Positions 5,444 through 14,560 of a stretch of 16,167 bases of DNA are shown here, piece by piece. This stretch comes from Bacillota bacterium (GTDB taxonomy: Bacteria; Bacillota; Clostridia; Christensenellales; SZUA-584). Location: positions 1 through 16,167 of the forward strand of contig JAEYKW010000016.1 in NCBI GenBank assembly GCA_023408075.1, read 5' to 3'. The notes under the pieces are model-generated. The model ran no database searches, had not been told where the DNA came from, and worked only from the letters and a program-made list of their open reading frames with translations. The position numbers were made by a program, and so were the translations under genes. The stretch's first letter is position 1, and every line of letters starts with the position of its first letter.

Positions 5444-8400
5444 ATGGATACTATCCGTTTTGGACTTGATATCGGATCAACAACCGTCAAATGTGTGGTT
5501 CTCGATAAAGACAAAGCCATTTTCAGCGAATACAAAAGACATTTCAGCGATATCACAGGCAGCGTTTTGAAAATGCTTCAAAGCGCTTTTGCTGCACTCG
5601 GAGATTTGAATGTTTCCGTCTGTGTCACGGGGTCCGGAGGCCTCAGCGTCAGCAAATGGCTGGACATCCCGTTTGTGCAGGAGGTTATTGCAGCCAGCAG
5701 CGCCGTGAAAGCCTTTGTTCCCGGTACCGACGTGGCCATTGAACTCGGCGGCGAGGATGCCAAAATCACTTACTTCACAGGCAGCACCGAGCAGCGCATG
5801 AACGGCACCTGCGCGGGCGGCACCGGCGCGTTTATCGACCAGATGGCATCGCTGCTCGAAACCGACGCGGCGGGCCTTAATGAACTGGCCTCGAAAGCCG
5901 AGCACATTTACGACATCGCGGCACGCTGCGGCGTGTTCGCCAAGAGCGATATACAGCCGCTCATCAACGAAGGCGCAGCCCGCGAGGATATTGCAGCCTC
6001 CGTGTTTCAGGCGGTTGTCAACCAGACAATCAGCGGACTTGCGTGCGGACGCCCCATTCGCGGCAATGTCGCTTTCCTCGGCGGGCCGCTTCATTTTCTG
6101 CCCTCCCTGAGAGACCGCTTTATAGAGACGCTCAAGCTCAAAGTCGAGAATATTATGCATGCGCCGCATGCAATGATGTTTGTCGCGGCGGGCGCAGCCA
6201 TACTTGCCGACAAGAAACAAACAAGCCTGCTGCAGCTCACTGACAAAGCCCGGACGGTATCCGCGTTTGAGGATGCGTCCGTCACGCTGCCGCCGCTGTT
6301 CAGAAACAAAAGCGACTATGCCGCGTTTGTGCAGCGCCACGCCAAAGCCGCAGTGCCGGTTAAGCCGCTTGAAGCGTGCACCGGCCCCTGCTATCTTGGC
6401 ATCGACGCGGGATCGACAACCACGAAAGCGGTGATGCTCAATGATGCGGGCGAAATCGTCTATTCGCACTACGGCGCGAACAAGGGCCGACCGCTCGACA
6501 TGATCCGCGAGATTATTTCAGATATATACAGCCGCCTGCCGGAAACCGCCTATATCGCTCATGCCGCTTCGACAGGCTACGGCGAGAATCTTGCCAAATC
6601 GGCATTTTCTTTGGATACAAGCGAAGTAGAGACAGTCGCGCATTACACGGCGGCGCGCTTCTTCCGTCCCGATACCGATTTTATACTCGACATCGGCGGA
6701 CAGGACATGAAATGCATGCGCATTAAAGACGGCGTGATCGACGAGGTCATACTCAACGAAGCGTGTTCGTCGGGCTGCGGATCGTTTCTTGAAACGTTTG
6801 CGGCATCGCTCTCCTGCACGATACAGGATTTCTCGAAAGAAGCGTTGTTTGCGCCGCAGCCGGTGGACCTTGGCAGCCGGTGCACCGTATTTATGAATTC
6901 GAAGGTGCGCCAGGCGCAGAAGGAAGGCGCGACACTCGGCGGCATCTCCGCCGGGCTTTCTTATTCGGTGATCAAAAACGCGCTCTATAAAGTCATCAAG
7001 CTCAAAAATCCCGAAGAGCTGGGGGCCAGCGTGGTGGTACAGGGCGGTACGTTTTTAAACGACGCGGTGCTGCGCGCGCTCGAGCTGCTCTCCGGCCGCG
7101 AGGTGGTGCGGCCCGCTATCGCCGGTCTCATGGGGGCCTACGGTGCGGCGCTGATTGCCAGAAAGCGCTGTCCTGCGGGTGCTGCTTCCGCGATGCTGAC
7201 GATGGACGCATTGAATGCGATGCGCATCAGCCAAACCTATGCGCGCTGCGGGCGCTGCGAAAACAACTGCCGCCTCACGGTCAGCCACTTCGGCGACGGG
7301 CGCAAATTCATATCGGGCAACCGCTGCGAGCGCGGCGGCTTGCAGGGCGCTGCCGGGAAAAATTCACTGCCCGACATGTACGATTACACATACAACCGGC
7401 TGTTTGCGTACCGGCCGCTTGACGAAAGCGACGCTGTCCGCGGGGTCATCGGCATTCCACGCGTGCTCGGCATCTATGAGAACATCCCGTTCTGGCACAC
7501 GTTTTTCACCGCGCTCAAATACCGCGTGGCGCTTTCGCCGCGATCCACGCGCGGTGTTTACATCGCGGGCATCGAGAGCATACCGTCCGAATCGCTCTGC
7601 TACCCAGCCAAGCTGGCCCACGGCGCGGTGCGCAAGCTGATTGACAGCGGCGTCAAGACGATATTCCTGCCCTGCGTGCCTTATGAAAAAAAGGAGCAGA
7701 AGAGTGCGGCCAACAACTTCAACTGCCCCATTGTCACGTCGTACGCGGAAAACATAAAGAACAATATGCCCGAAATCAAAGAGCAGGGTGTGAATTTCCT
7801 GATGCCCTTTTTGCCTATGGATACCATCGCGCGGCTCACGAAGCGGCTCGTTGAGGAATTTCCCGGCATACCCGCGTCTGAGGTCAAGCGTGCCGCAAGG
7901 CTGGCTTGGAAAGAGAAATTAAGCTTCCAGAGCGACATCCGCCGCGAAGGCGAAAAGATCATGGCGCGCGTCAGGCGCGGCGAGCTGCAGGCCATTATAC
8001 TCGGCGGACGCCCGTATCATATTGACCCCGAAATCAATCACGGCATATCATCCATCATCACGTCTCTCGGCTTTGCGGTGCTCACAGAGCAAAGCGTGGC
8101 ACACCTCGGGGAATACAAGCCGCTGCGCGTGCTCGATCAATGGATGTTCCATACGCGCATCTATTCAGCAGCGCACCTTGCGGGCCGTACGGAAGGCTTG
8201 GAGCTCGTTCAGCTCAACTCTTTCGGATGCGGGCTCGATGCCGTGGTGACCGACCAGACGCATGATATATTAAAAGCCTACGGCAAAATATACACGCTGC
8301 TCAAAATTGACGAGATCAACAACACGGGAGCCATCCGCATCCGCCTGCGGTCACTCGCGGCGGCCATCGCCGAACGCAAAAAGAGGCGCGTCATCAGCGA

Positions 8401-9676
8401 CATTGCGCATGCCGTGAAGCAGCGCGCCGTGGGATATAAAAAGGTCGTCTTTGAGAAATTCATGAAGAAGGATTTCACCATACTCTCGCCGCAGATGTCG
8501 CCCATCCATTTTGATTTTCTGCGCGCCGCGTTTGAAGCATCGGGCTACCGCTTCGAGCTGCTGCCCTCCGTAGACACAGCCGCCGTCGAAGAAGGCCTCA
8601 AATACGTCAACAACGATGCCTGTTATCCGTCCATCATCGTGACGGGGCAGCTTATTGAGGCGGTCAAGTCGGGCCGGTACGATACGAACCGGCTGGCCTG
8701 CATCATTTCCCAAACGGGCGGAGGCTGCCGCGCGTCCAACTATATCGGCTTCATCCGCAAAGCGCTGACGGACGCCGGATACGGCCACATCCCCGTGATT
8801 TCGCTGAGTGCGTCGGGGCTTGAAAAACATCCCGGCTTCAAAATCACGCTGCCCATGCTGCGCCGCGCGATGCATGGCATGATATTCGGCGACCTGCTGA
8901 ACCGGCTGACGCTCGCCACACGGCCTTATGAGAAGACGCCCGGCACGACGCAGGCCATGTATGAAAAATGGCGCGATATCGCGCTAGGAGACATCAGGCG
9001 CTACAGCAAACGCACCTACAGGCTGCATATCTCTCAGATGGTGAGTGCTTTTGACGATATCCCCGTGACGGATCAGAAAAAACCCGTGATCGGCGTGGTC
9101 GGAGAGATACTTGTGAAATATCACCCCACCGCGAACAATCAGATCGTCAAGGTGCTCGAAGACGAGGGCGCCGAAGTCAAGGTGCCGGATCTTATCGACT
9201 TTTTGCTGTACTGTGCGTACAACATGGGTTTCAAGCACGAGAAGCTCGGGCGGCCGAAGCTGTTCATGCATTTTGGCAACCTTGCCATATCCATGATCGA
9301 AAACTCACGCAAGCTGATGCGAAAGGTATTGAGCCAAAGCAAGCGGTTCTCTCCCCCGTCGTTCATAGACGAAAAGGCGCGTGCCGCAGCCGAGTTTTTA
9401 TCCCTGGGCAACCAGACGGGCGAAGGCTGGTTCTTAACCGGCGAGATGGCGGAGCTCTTAAAGGAGGGTGCGGACGGCATCGTCTGCGTGCAGCCGTTTG
9501 CGTGCCTGCCAAACCACATCGTCGGCAAGGGCGTGATTCAGCCCATACGCGCGCGCTTCCCCGAAGCCAATATCGTCGCGATTGATTACGACCCGGGTGC
9601 GAGTGAGGTGAACCAGCTCAACCGCATTAAGCTTATGCTCTCGCTTGCGCATGAGAAGATAGACAAGGCAGGCTGA
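5444..9676 (+). CDS. Large acyl-CoA dehydratase activase-related protein (double BadF ATPase, DUF2229)
   Basis: A 1410-aa protein of the clostridial 2-hydroxyacyl-CoA dehydratase activase family. Such activases use ATP to drive one electron into a dehydratase or benzoyl-CoA-type reductase; the substrate of this long form is unknown. Domain 1 (about 4-255) has the ATPase loop DIGSTTVK (9-16) and Cys123 (NGTCAGGTGAFIDQMA) and Cys162 (RCGVFAKSD), which match the two 4Fe-4S ligands of HgdC. Domain 2 (about 316-570) repeats this: GIDAGSTTTK (319-328), Cys441/445 (ACSSGCGSF) and Cys480 (SRCTVFMNSK). A Cys cluster C-x2-C-x3-C (602-609) plus Cys628 follows, then DUF2229 (about 665-880), and an HgdB-like C-terminus with Cys930 (FGCGLD), Cys1061 (NNDACYPS) and Cys1096 (TGGGCRASN). 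No separate dehydratase genes adjoin it. It is cytoplasmic, probably oxygen-sensitive, and ends before a terminator. Confidence 0.9.
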   Translation: MDTIRFGLDIGSTTVKCVVLDKDKAIFSEYKRHFSDITGSVLKMLQSAFAALGDLNVSVCVTGSGGLSVSKWLDIPFVQEVIAASSAVKAFVPGTDVAIELGGEDAKITYFTGSTEQRMNGTCAGGTGAFIDQMASLLETDAAGLNELASKAEHIYDIAARCGVFAKSDIQPLINEGAAREDIAASVFQAVVNQTISGLACGRPIRGNVAFLGGPLHFLPSLRDRFIETLKLKVENIMHAPHAMMFVAAGAAILADKKQTSLLQLTDKARTVSAFEDASVTLPPLFRNKSDYAAFVQRHAKAAVPVKPLEACTGPCYLGIDAGSTTTKAVMLNDAGEIVYSHYGANKGRPLDMIREIISDIYSRLPETAYIAHAASTGYGENLAKSAFSLDTSEVETVAHYTAARFFRPDTDFILDIGGQDMKCMRIKDGVIDEVILNEACSSGCGSFLETFAASLSCTIQDFSKEALFAPQPVDLGSRCTVFMNSKVRQAQKEGATLGGISAGLSYSVIKNALYKVIKLKNPEELGASVVVQGGTFLNDAVLRALELLSGREVVRPAIAGLMGAYGAALIARKRCPAGAASAMLTMDALNAMRISQTYARCGRCENNCRLTVSHFGDGRKFISGNRCERGGLQGAAGKNSLPDMYDYTYNRLFAYRPLDESDAVRGVIGIPRVLGIYENIPFWHTFFTALKYRVALSPRSTRGVYIAGIESIPSESLCYPAKLAHGAVRKLIDSGVKTIFLPCVPYEKKEQKSAANNFNCPIVTSYAENIKNNMPEIKEQGVNFLMPFLPMDTIARLTKRLVEEFPGIPASEVKRAARLAWKEKLSFQSDIRREGEKIMARVRRGELQAIILGGRPYHIDPEINHGISSIITSLGFAVLTEQSVAHLGEYKPLRVLDQWMFHTRIYSAAHLAGRTEGLELVQLNSFGCGLDAVVTDQTHDILKAYGKIYTLLKIDEINNTGAIRIRLRSLAAAIAERKKRRVISDIAHAVKQRAVGYKKVVFEKFMKKDFTILSPQMSPIHFDFLRAAFEASGYRFELLPSVDTAAVEEGLKYVNNDACYPSIIVTGQLIEAVKSGRYDTNRLACIISQTGGGCRASNYIGFIRKALTDAGYGHIPVISLSASGLEKHPGFKITLPMLRRAMHGMIFGDLLNRLTLATRPYEKTPGTTQAMYEKWRDIALGDIRRYSKRTYRLHISQMVSAFDDIPVTDQKKPVIGVVGEILVKYHPTANNQIVKVLEDEGAEVKVPDLIDFLLYCAYNMGFKHEKLGRPKLFMHFGNLAISMIENSRKLMRKVLSQSKRFSPPSFIDEKARAAAEFLSLGNQTGEGWFLTGEMAELLKEGADGIVCVQPFACLPNHIVGKGVIQPIRARFPEANIVAIDYDPGASEVNQLNRIKLMLSLAHEKIDKAG

Positions 9677-9701
9677 GGTCAACACAATATTAATGAAAGT
9701 A

Positions 9702-9732
9702 ACGGGGCGCCTTACAGGTGCCCTGTTGTTTT
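9702..9732 (+). terminator. Intrinsic terminator of the activase gene
   Basis: A 10-bp stem, ACGGGGCGCC (9702-9711) and GGTGCCCTGT (9717-9726), with two G-T pairs and the loop TTACA, is followed by TGTTTT. It begins 26 bp after the TGA stop. Confidence 0.85.
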
Positions 9733-9762
9733 CTGTTGCCAAATAGCACCGAGTAAACGGGT

Positions 9763-10326
9763 TTATACTGTATCGCCGTTCTTCCTGCCATCAGCAAGCG
9801 CCTTCGCAGCTTCATACGCGGCGACACGTTTATAATCGCTGTTCCAGCGGTTTACGGCAATAAAATCGAACACGACCGCACCGGTATGCTGGCAAAAGCT
9901 CTCCAACTGTTTGAGACAACTCACGATACCGTTTCCCGACCCGCCCGCCGACGCAATCAACAGCACCTGTTTGGCGGATATCCTGCCGCTTATTCCGAAG
10001 TTGCAGCGTCTGAAACGGTCCAGAAAACATTTGAGCGTTTCAGTGACTTCCCCCCAATAGACCGGCGTTGCAATCACTATCGCGTCTGCCGACTCGATTT
10101 TATCGCCGACAGCCTCAAAGCCGTCATTGCCGTAAACGCAAATGTGCTGCTCCCTGCATATGCCCCACCCGTCATTGCATACAGCGCAGCGAACCAATTG
10201 CATATCGCAAAGACGAATCTCTTCAACACTGGCCTGTGCCTCACCGGCTCCGGCCATCACAGCCTCTATCACGGATTGGCACAATCCATCCGTCTTCGGA
10301 TTCCCGGAAACTATAAGTACTTTCAC
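9763..10326 (-). CDS. NADPH-dependent FMN reductase / iron-sulfur flavoprotein family
   Basis: A 187-aa flavodoxin-like protein. KVLIVSGNPKTDGLCQSVI (2-20) is the FMN phosphate-binding segment, and TPVYWGEVTETLKCFLDR (87-104) is the conserved flavin-proximal motif of this family. A cysteine set, C47-x2-C50-x6-C57-x5-C63, resembles the compact cluster motif of iron-sulfur flavoproteins, although the spacing differs from the classical archaeal form, so Fe-S binding is likely but not certain. The role would be cytoplasmic electron transfer or reduction of flavins, quinones or similar small acceptors. I chose GTG at 10324-10326: AAGGAG (10335-10340) is 8 nt upstream, whereas the GTG three codons earlier (10333-10335) shares its first base with that ribosome binding site and cannot use it. 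It is convergent with the activase gene, whose terminator lies between them. Confidence 0.8.
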   Translation of the reverse strand: MKVLIVSGNPKTDGLCQSVIEAVMAGAGEAQASVEEIRLCDMQLVRCAVCNDGWGICREQHICVYGNDGFEAVGDKIESADAIVIATPVYWGEVTETLKCFLDRFRRCNFGISGRISAKQVLLIASAGGSGNGIVSCLKQLESFCQHTGAVVFDFIAVNRWNSDYKRVAAYEAAKALADGRKNGDTV

Positions 10327-10362
10327 AGCGATCACTCCTTTTTTATAAAAACGATCAAGCTT

Positions 10363-10368
10363 ATTTTA
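10363..10368 (-). promoter_or_regulatory. Possible extended -10 of the flavoprotein gene
   Basis: On the minus strand TGGTAAAAT forms an extended -10 (TAAAAT, 10368-10363), about 40 nt before the GTG start. The best -35, TTGCGG, is 18 bp further up and weak. Confidence 0.35.
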
Positions 10369-10500
10369 CCATGTTTATTATTTCCCCCGCAAAACATTCA
10401 AAAAGAAAAATCTGACCGTTGTCCCTTAATGACAAGCCTGTCCGAATCCCTTTTTCAGGCTTGGCTTTGGTAAAAATAGCAGCCTGACCTCACTTGCCGC

Positions 10501-10526
10501 AAAAAGACGCCCCGTGGCGGGGCGTC
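10501..10526 (-). terminator. Intrinsic terminator of chemoreceptor A
   Basis: A perfect 9-bp stem, GACGCCCCG (10506-10514)/CGGGGCGTC (10518-10526), with a 3-nt loop, lies 36 bp past the stop of chemoreceptor A. Read on the minus strand it is followed directly by TTTTT (10505-10501). Confidence 0.9.
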
Positions 10527-10561
10527 CTGATTCATTGCATATACTTTTGATCTTTGCGGCA

Positions 10562-11983
10562 TCAATATTTGCCGAAGTCGTTGTCTCTCAAAACGATCGT
10601 ATCCTTCTTGGCCCCGCCGCTTATGGCTTTCACCTCATTGCGGGCAATGTAAGCCCCTGTTTTCCCTTTGAGCTGGAAGCCCGACACCATCTCGCGCAGC
10701 ATCTCGGCCTGGCTCGAAAGCTCCTCGCTCGCGGCAGCCGTTTCTTCTGATGTCGCCGAGTTGGTCTGCACAACGCGCATCATCTGATCGATGCTGGTGT
10801 TGATCTGCGTGATGCCGATCACCTGCTCGTTCGAGGCCACCGCAATCTGCGCCACAAGCTCCGCCGCCTCGTCCACGCCGCTCACGATGCTCTGCAGTGA
10901 TTCGGCCGTCTTATCCGCGATCTTCGTGCCCGACCCGACGATCGTAATCGAATTCTCGATGAGCTCGGTCGTCTCCTTGGCGGCCTGCGCACTCCTCGCC
11001 GCAAGGCTTCTTACCTCATCCGCCACCACGGCAAAGCCCTTGCCATGCACACCGGCGCGCGCCGCCTCCACCGCCGCGTTAAGCGCGAGTATATTCGTCT
11101 GGAACGCGATATCGTCGATGACCTTAATGATCTTCGATATGCTCACCGACGATGCCTTGATCTCTTCCATCGCCTGCTGCATCTTCACCATCTGGCTGTT
11201 GCCGGCAGAGGCATCCGCTTTCGCGGTTTTCACAAGCTCATTCGCATTGTTCGCGTTCTCGGCATTCTGTGTCGCCTGTGCCGAAATCTCGGTGACTGTG
11301 GATGTCAGCTGGTCGATTTCGGCCGCCTGCTCCGAGGCCCCTTGGGAAATCGTCTGGCTGCCGTCAGAAAGCTGCCGCGAACCGGAGGCCACCTGTGTGG
11401 CCGCCGTATCAATCTCCGTCAGCACATCGTTAAAAGCCACAATGCTCTTGTTGATTGAATCCTTGAGCCTTGCAAAGCCGCCTTTATACTCCGATATGAT
11501 ACTGACCGTCATATCACCGCGCGCGATATGCTCCAATATATCCGTGACTTGATCGATATAATACTTCACGGTCTCCACCGTCGAGTTCAGCGCATTCTTG
11601 ATCAACGCGTAATCGCCCTTGAAATCGCCCGATACGCTGACGTCAAGATTGCCGTCCGCCAGCCCGGAAAGAACCTCTGTTGATTCCTTAATCGGCGCGA
11701 CCGTCGCATCGAGCGTCGTATTGAAGCCGTCCACAATTTTACGGTAAATGCCCTGATGCTTCTGTGCATCCGCGCGCACTTTCAGATCGCCTTCCTTGGC
11801 GGCACTGATGAGTATGGTCGTATCGCTTTCCAGCGTCTTGATCGATTTGGTGATTGTCCCGATCGCTTCACGCATCTGTCCGATTTCGTCTTTTCGCGGA
11901 TAAACCGCGAGTGTAATATCAGTATTGCCCACGGCGAGCCGCTGCACGTGCTGCGTTAAGCGCTTAATCGGCTGGCTGAAGCC
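10562..11983 (-). repeat. Long direct repeat, copy in chemoreceptor A (codons 268-740)
   Basis: This 1.4-kb segment is repeated in the same orientation at 13139-14560, 2577 bp away. The proteins it encodes are about 91% identical, with long runs of near-identical DNA. It is a substrate for gene conversion, and for deletion recombination that would leave one chimeric receptor gene. Confidence 0.85.
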
Positions 11984-12784
11984 TCTTGCAATCAAAATAC
12001 CGATCAGCACCGATAGAATCAACACAAATCCCGCGGCACCAATGGTGACATTCACGGCTGTCGATGATGTTTCTTTCGTTTGTGAATCCTGTTTCGTGGA
12101 GCTTTCAGTAATGACGTACTTTAAGGTGTTCAGCGTGCTTGATACTTTGCCTTCCGCTGTTTTCAGCTCGCCGAAACTCATAAGGTCATTTATAACGCCA
12201 TCTTTCTGGCCTTGTCCTATTTTCTCAATTGCGTCTTTAAATTTCGTGATATAGATATCAAACTCAGATTTCATCGTCCGATAATCGTCCATAGAATCTT
12301 CGGATATTTTGCTCTCAAGCAGCGACAGTGTGGATGCATAGGTTTGCCTGTCTGTTTCCAGCTGCAATAAATTGCTCTCCAAGTCCTCTTCTCCGCTCAT
12401 CAGCGTCTGTCTCAAATCAATGCAGCCTTTGTTAAACAGATCGGATAGTTTCGCCACCGACTGCACGGGCATCAACATATTCGAATACATGTTGTTTGCG
12501 GCGTTGCTGATCGACAGCATATTATAGACAGCAAAGCCGCCCATGGCTGAAGCCAGCACCGCGATAACAAGAAATCCGAGCAGCAGTTTGGGTGCAATTT
12601 TCACGTTGCCTAAGAACGATGAGTTGCGTATTTTAGGTTCTTTACGCTTGCGCCTTTCCCCCTTTGATTTTGCCTGTGTCTGACCACCCTGTTCCTCAAC
12701 AGCTTCAGTCGTTCTCATAATGGCTTCAAGCTGCCCGCTGCCGTCATTGCCTTCTTGTGTCCGCTTGTTTTTCTTGAGTTTCAT
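10562..12784 (-). CDS. Methyl-accepting chemotaxis protein A (transmembrane chemoreceptor)
   Basis: A 740-aa chemoreceptor. A charged, Lys-rich cytoplasmic N-terminus (1-62) precedes TM1 (about 66-87), an extracellular sensor of about 158 residues (88-245, probably a four-helix bundle), TM2 (about 246-267) and HAMP (268-322). Three more HAMP-like repeats follow, marked by EGDLKV (331-336), DGNLDV (377-382) and RGDMTV (422-427), each ahead of a helix with G(I/D/G)(Y/F). The signalling domain (about 450-705) has the hairpin tip DDIAFQTNILALNAAVEAARAG (split 557-578) that binds CheA and CheW. There is no NWETF-type CheR tether; the tail ends DFGKY, as in its paralog. The ATG has CGGAGG 12 nt upstream, rather far, but the spacing is similar in the paralog. 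It is a single-gene unit with its own terminator. The ligand is unknown. Confidence 0.95.
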   Translation of the reverse strand: MKLKKNKRTQEGNDGSGQLEAIMRTTEAVEEQGGQTQAKSKGERRKRKEPKIRNSSFLGNVKIAPKLLLGFLVIAVLASAMGGFAVYNMLSISNAANNMYSNMLMPVQSVAKLSDLFNKGCIDLRQTLMSGEEDLESNLLQLETDRQTYASTLSLLESKISEDSMDDYRTMKSEFDIYITKFKDAIEKIGQGQKDGVINDLMSFGELKTAEGKVSSTLNTLKYVITESSTKQDSQTKETSSTAVNVTIGAAGFVLILSVLIGILIARGFSQPIKRLTQHVQRLAVGNTDITLAVYPRKDEIGQMREAIGTITKSIKTLESDTTILISAAKEGDLKVRADAQKHQGIYRKIVDGFNTTLDATVAPIKESTEVLSGLADGNLDVSVSGDFKGDYALIKNALNSTVETVKYYIDQVTDILEHIARGDMTVSIISEYKGGFARLKDSINKSIVAFNDVLTEIDTAATQVASGSRQLSDGSQTISQGASEQAAEIDQLTSTVTEISAQATQNAENANNANELVKTAKADASAGNSQMVKMQQAMEEIKASSVSISKIIKVIDDIAFQTNILALNAAVEAARAGVHGKGFAVVADEVRSLAARSAQAAKETTELIENSITIVGSGTKIADKTAESLQSIVSGVDEAAELVAQIAVASNEQVIGITQINTSIDQMMRVVQTNSATSEETAAASEELSSQAEMLREMVSGFQLKGKTGAYIARNEVKAISGGAKKDTIVLRDNDFGKY

Positions 12785-12843
12785 GACTGGTCATTTCCTC
12801 CGTATTTATTTAGTTGGCATATTTATTGCATCGCAAAATATAC

Positions 12844-12857
12844 CAAATACGTATTTG
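12844..12857. promoter_or_regulatory. 14-bp palindrome upstream of chemoreceptor A
   Basis: CAAATACGTATTTG is a perfect inverted repeat whose near end is 60 bp from the start codon of chemoreceptor A. The counterpart before chemoreceptor B (15421-15434) is at the same distance and also perfect, although two symmetric bases differ. This favours a dimeric-regulator site, or a hairpin, kept by selection. Confidence 0.55.
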
Positions 12858-13092
12858 TAACCTTTATGAAGACGCTTATATCTGTGTTTATTATTATATA
12901 ATAAATATAAACTGAATCTTAGACAAAATAGCCGAAAATATTTTGATTCTTGTTAAATTTTTTATTATATGCCGATTATGTTTATTATTGTTTTTTGCAG
13001 GCGCACCCCAACAAACGCGTTCAGACGTTACTTTTAACTCTGGCAGAGCTTAAATCCAATCGTCATTATCCGCAAGAATCAGCTTTGCGGCA

Positions 13093-13126
13093 AAAGAACA
13101 GCGCCCCCGAAGGGACGCTGTTCTTT
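13093..13126 (-). terminator. Intrinsic terminator of chemoreceptor B
   Basis: An 11-bp perfect stem, AAAGAACAGCG (13093-13103)/CGCTGTTCTTT (13116-13126), is extended inside by CCC/GGG. On the minus strand the 3' side reads TTCTTTTG. It lies 13 bp past the stop of chemoreceptor B and separates the two receptor genes transcriptionally. Confidence 0.9.
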
Positions 13127-13138
13127 GTCTTTATGCTA

Positions 13139-14560
13139 TCAATATTTGCCGAAATCGTCGTCGCTCAGCACGATCGACTCTTTCTTGGCTTCGCCGCTTA
13201 TGGCTTTCACCTCATCGTGGCTGATGTAGGTTTCGCTTTTCCCTTTAAGCCGGAAGCCGGACACCATCTCGCGCAGCATTTCGGCCTGGCTCGAGAGCTC
13301 TTCGCTCGCGGCAGCCGTCTCTTCGGATGTCGCCGAATTGGTCTGAACAACGCGCATCATCTGGTCAATGCTGGTGTTGATCTGCCTGATGCCCGTCACC
13401 TGCTCGCCCGATGCCACCGCAATCTGCGCCACAAGGTCAGCCGCCTTGTCCACACCGCTCACAATGCTCTGCAGCGACTCGGCCGTCTTGTCCGCAATCT
13501 TGGTGCCCGATCCGACGATCGTGATCGAATTCTCGATGAGCTCAGTCGTCTCTTTTGCCGCCTGCGCACTCCGCGCCGCGAGGCTTCTCACCTCATCCGC
13601 CACCACGGCAAAGCCCTTGCCATGCACACCGGCGCGCGCCGCTTCCACCGCCGCGTTGAGCGCGAGTATGTTCGTCTGGAACGCGATATCGTCGATCACC
13701 TTGATAATCTTTGATATGCTCACCGAGGCCGCTTTGATATCCTCCATTGCTTTTTGCATCTTTTCCATCTGGCTGTTGCCGGCGGAGGCATCCGCTTTCG
13801 CGGTTTTCACAAGCTCGTTCGCGTTGTTCGCGTTCTCGGCATTCTGTGTGGCCTGTGCCGAAATCTCGGTGACCGTCGAAGTCAGCTGGTCGATCTCGGC
13901 CGCCTGCTCCGAGGCACCCTGGGAAATCGTCTGGCTGCCGTCCGAAAGCTGCCGCGAGCCGGAGGCCACCTGTGTGGCCGCCGTATCAATCTCCGTCAGC
14001 ACGTCGTTGAACGCCACAATGCTCTTGTTGATCGAGTCTTTAAGCCTTGCAAAGCCGCCTTTGTACTCTGAGAATATGCCGACCGTCATATCTCCGCGCG
14101 CGATATGCTCCAATATATCCGTGACTTCGTCGATATAGCGCTTGACTGTCTCAACCGTCGAGTTCAGCGCATTCTTGATCAGCGCGTAATCGCCCTTGAA
14201 ATCACCCGATACGCTGACGTCCAGGTTGCCATCCGCCAGCCCCGAAAGCACATTTGTCGATTCCTTTATCGGAGCGATCGTCGCATCCAGCGTCGCATTG
14301 ATACCGTCCACAATGTCACGGTAAATGCCCTGATGCTTCTCCACATCCGCGCGCACATTGAGATCCCCATCCATCGCGGCACCGATCAATGTGGACGTAT
14401 CGCTTTCGAGCTCTTTGATCGATTTGGTAATCGTTCCGATGGCTTCACGCATTTGCCCGATTTCATCTTTTCGCGGATACACCGCGAGCGTAATGTCGGT
14501 GTCACCCACCGCGAGCCGCTGCACATGCTGTGTCAGCCGCTTTATCGGCTGGCTGAACCC
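13139..14560 (-). repeat. Long direct repeat, copy in chemoreceptor B (codons 268-740)
   Basis: Counterpart of 10562-11983. Similarity drops sharply upstream of codon 245, apart from TM1 and the N-terminal linker. Confidence 0.85.

Larger units (their letters stand above)
12785..13138. other. Intergenic region between the two chemoreceptor genes
   Basis: The 354 bp hold, from right to left, the terminator of chemoreceptor B, a CCGCAA/TTGCGG hairpin (13070-13090), an A/T-rich stretch that must contain the promoter of chemoreceptor A, a 14-bp palindrome (12844-12857) and the leader with its ribosome binding site (12797-12801). TATAAT-like strings exist on the minus strand around 12890-12905 but no convincing -35 pairs with them. 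I found no SigD-type promoter (TAAA with GCCGATAT). Confidence 0.5.

Noticed and set aside
5477..6469. 330-codon open frame on the minus strand inside the activase gene
   Set aside because: It is a shadow of a strongly biased GC-rich coding sequence; the plus-strand frame encodes clear activase motifs.
10434..10462. AAGCCTG/CAGGCTT inverted repeat as a terminator between the flavoprotein and chemoreceptor A genes
   Set aside because: The loop is 15 nt, no T-run follows on either strand, and no gene ends there; a perfect terminator for chemoreceptor A exists at 10501-10526.
10791..11552. 253-codon open frame on the plus strand, opposite chemoreceptor A (and a similar 256-codon frame at 13368-14138)
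   Set aside because: Both are mirror images of the conserved receptor coding sequence; they are present in both copies because the receptor sequence is, and have no ribosome binding site or plausible product.
12785..12960. SigD (flagellar sigma factor) promoter for the chemoreceptors
   Set aside because: GCCGACTA-like strings occur in the leader of copy B, but no TAAA element lies at the needed distance, and copy A does not keep the motif.
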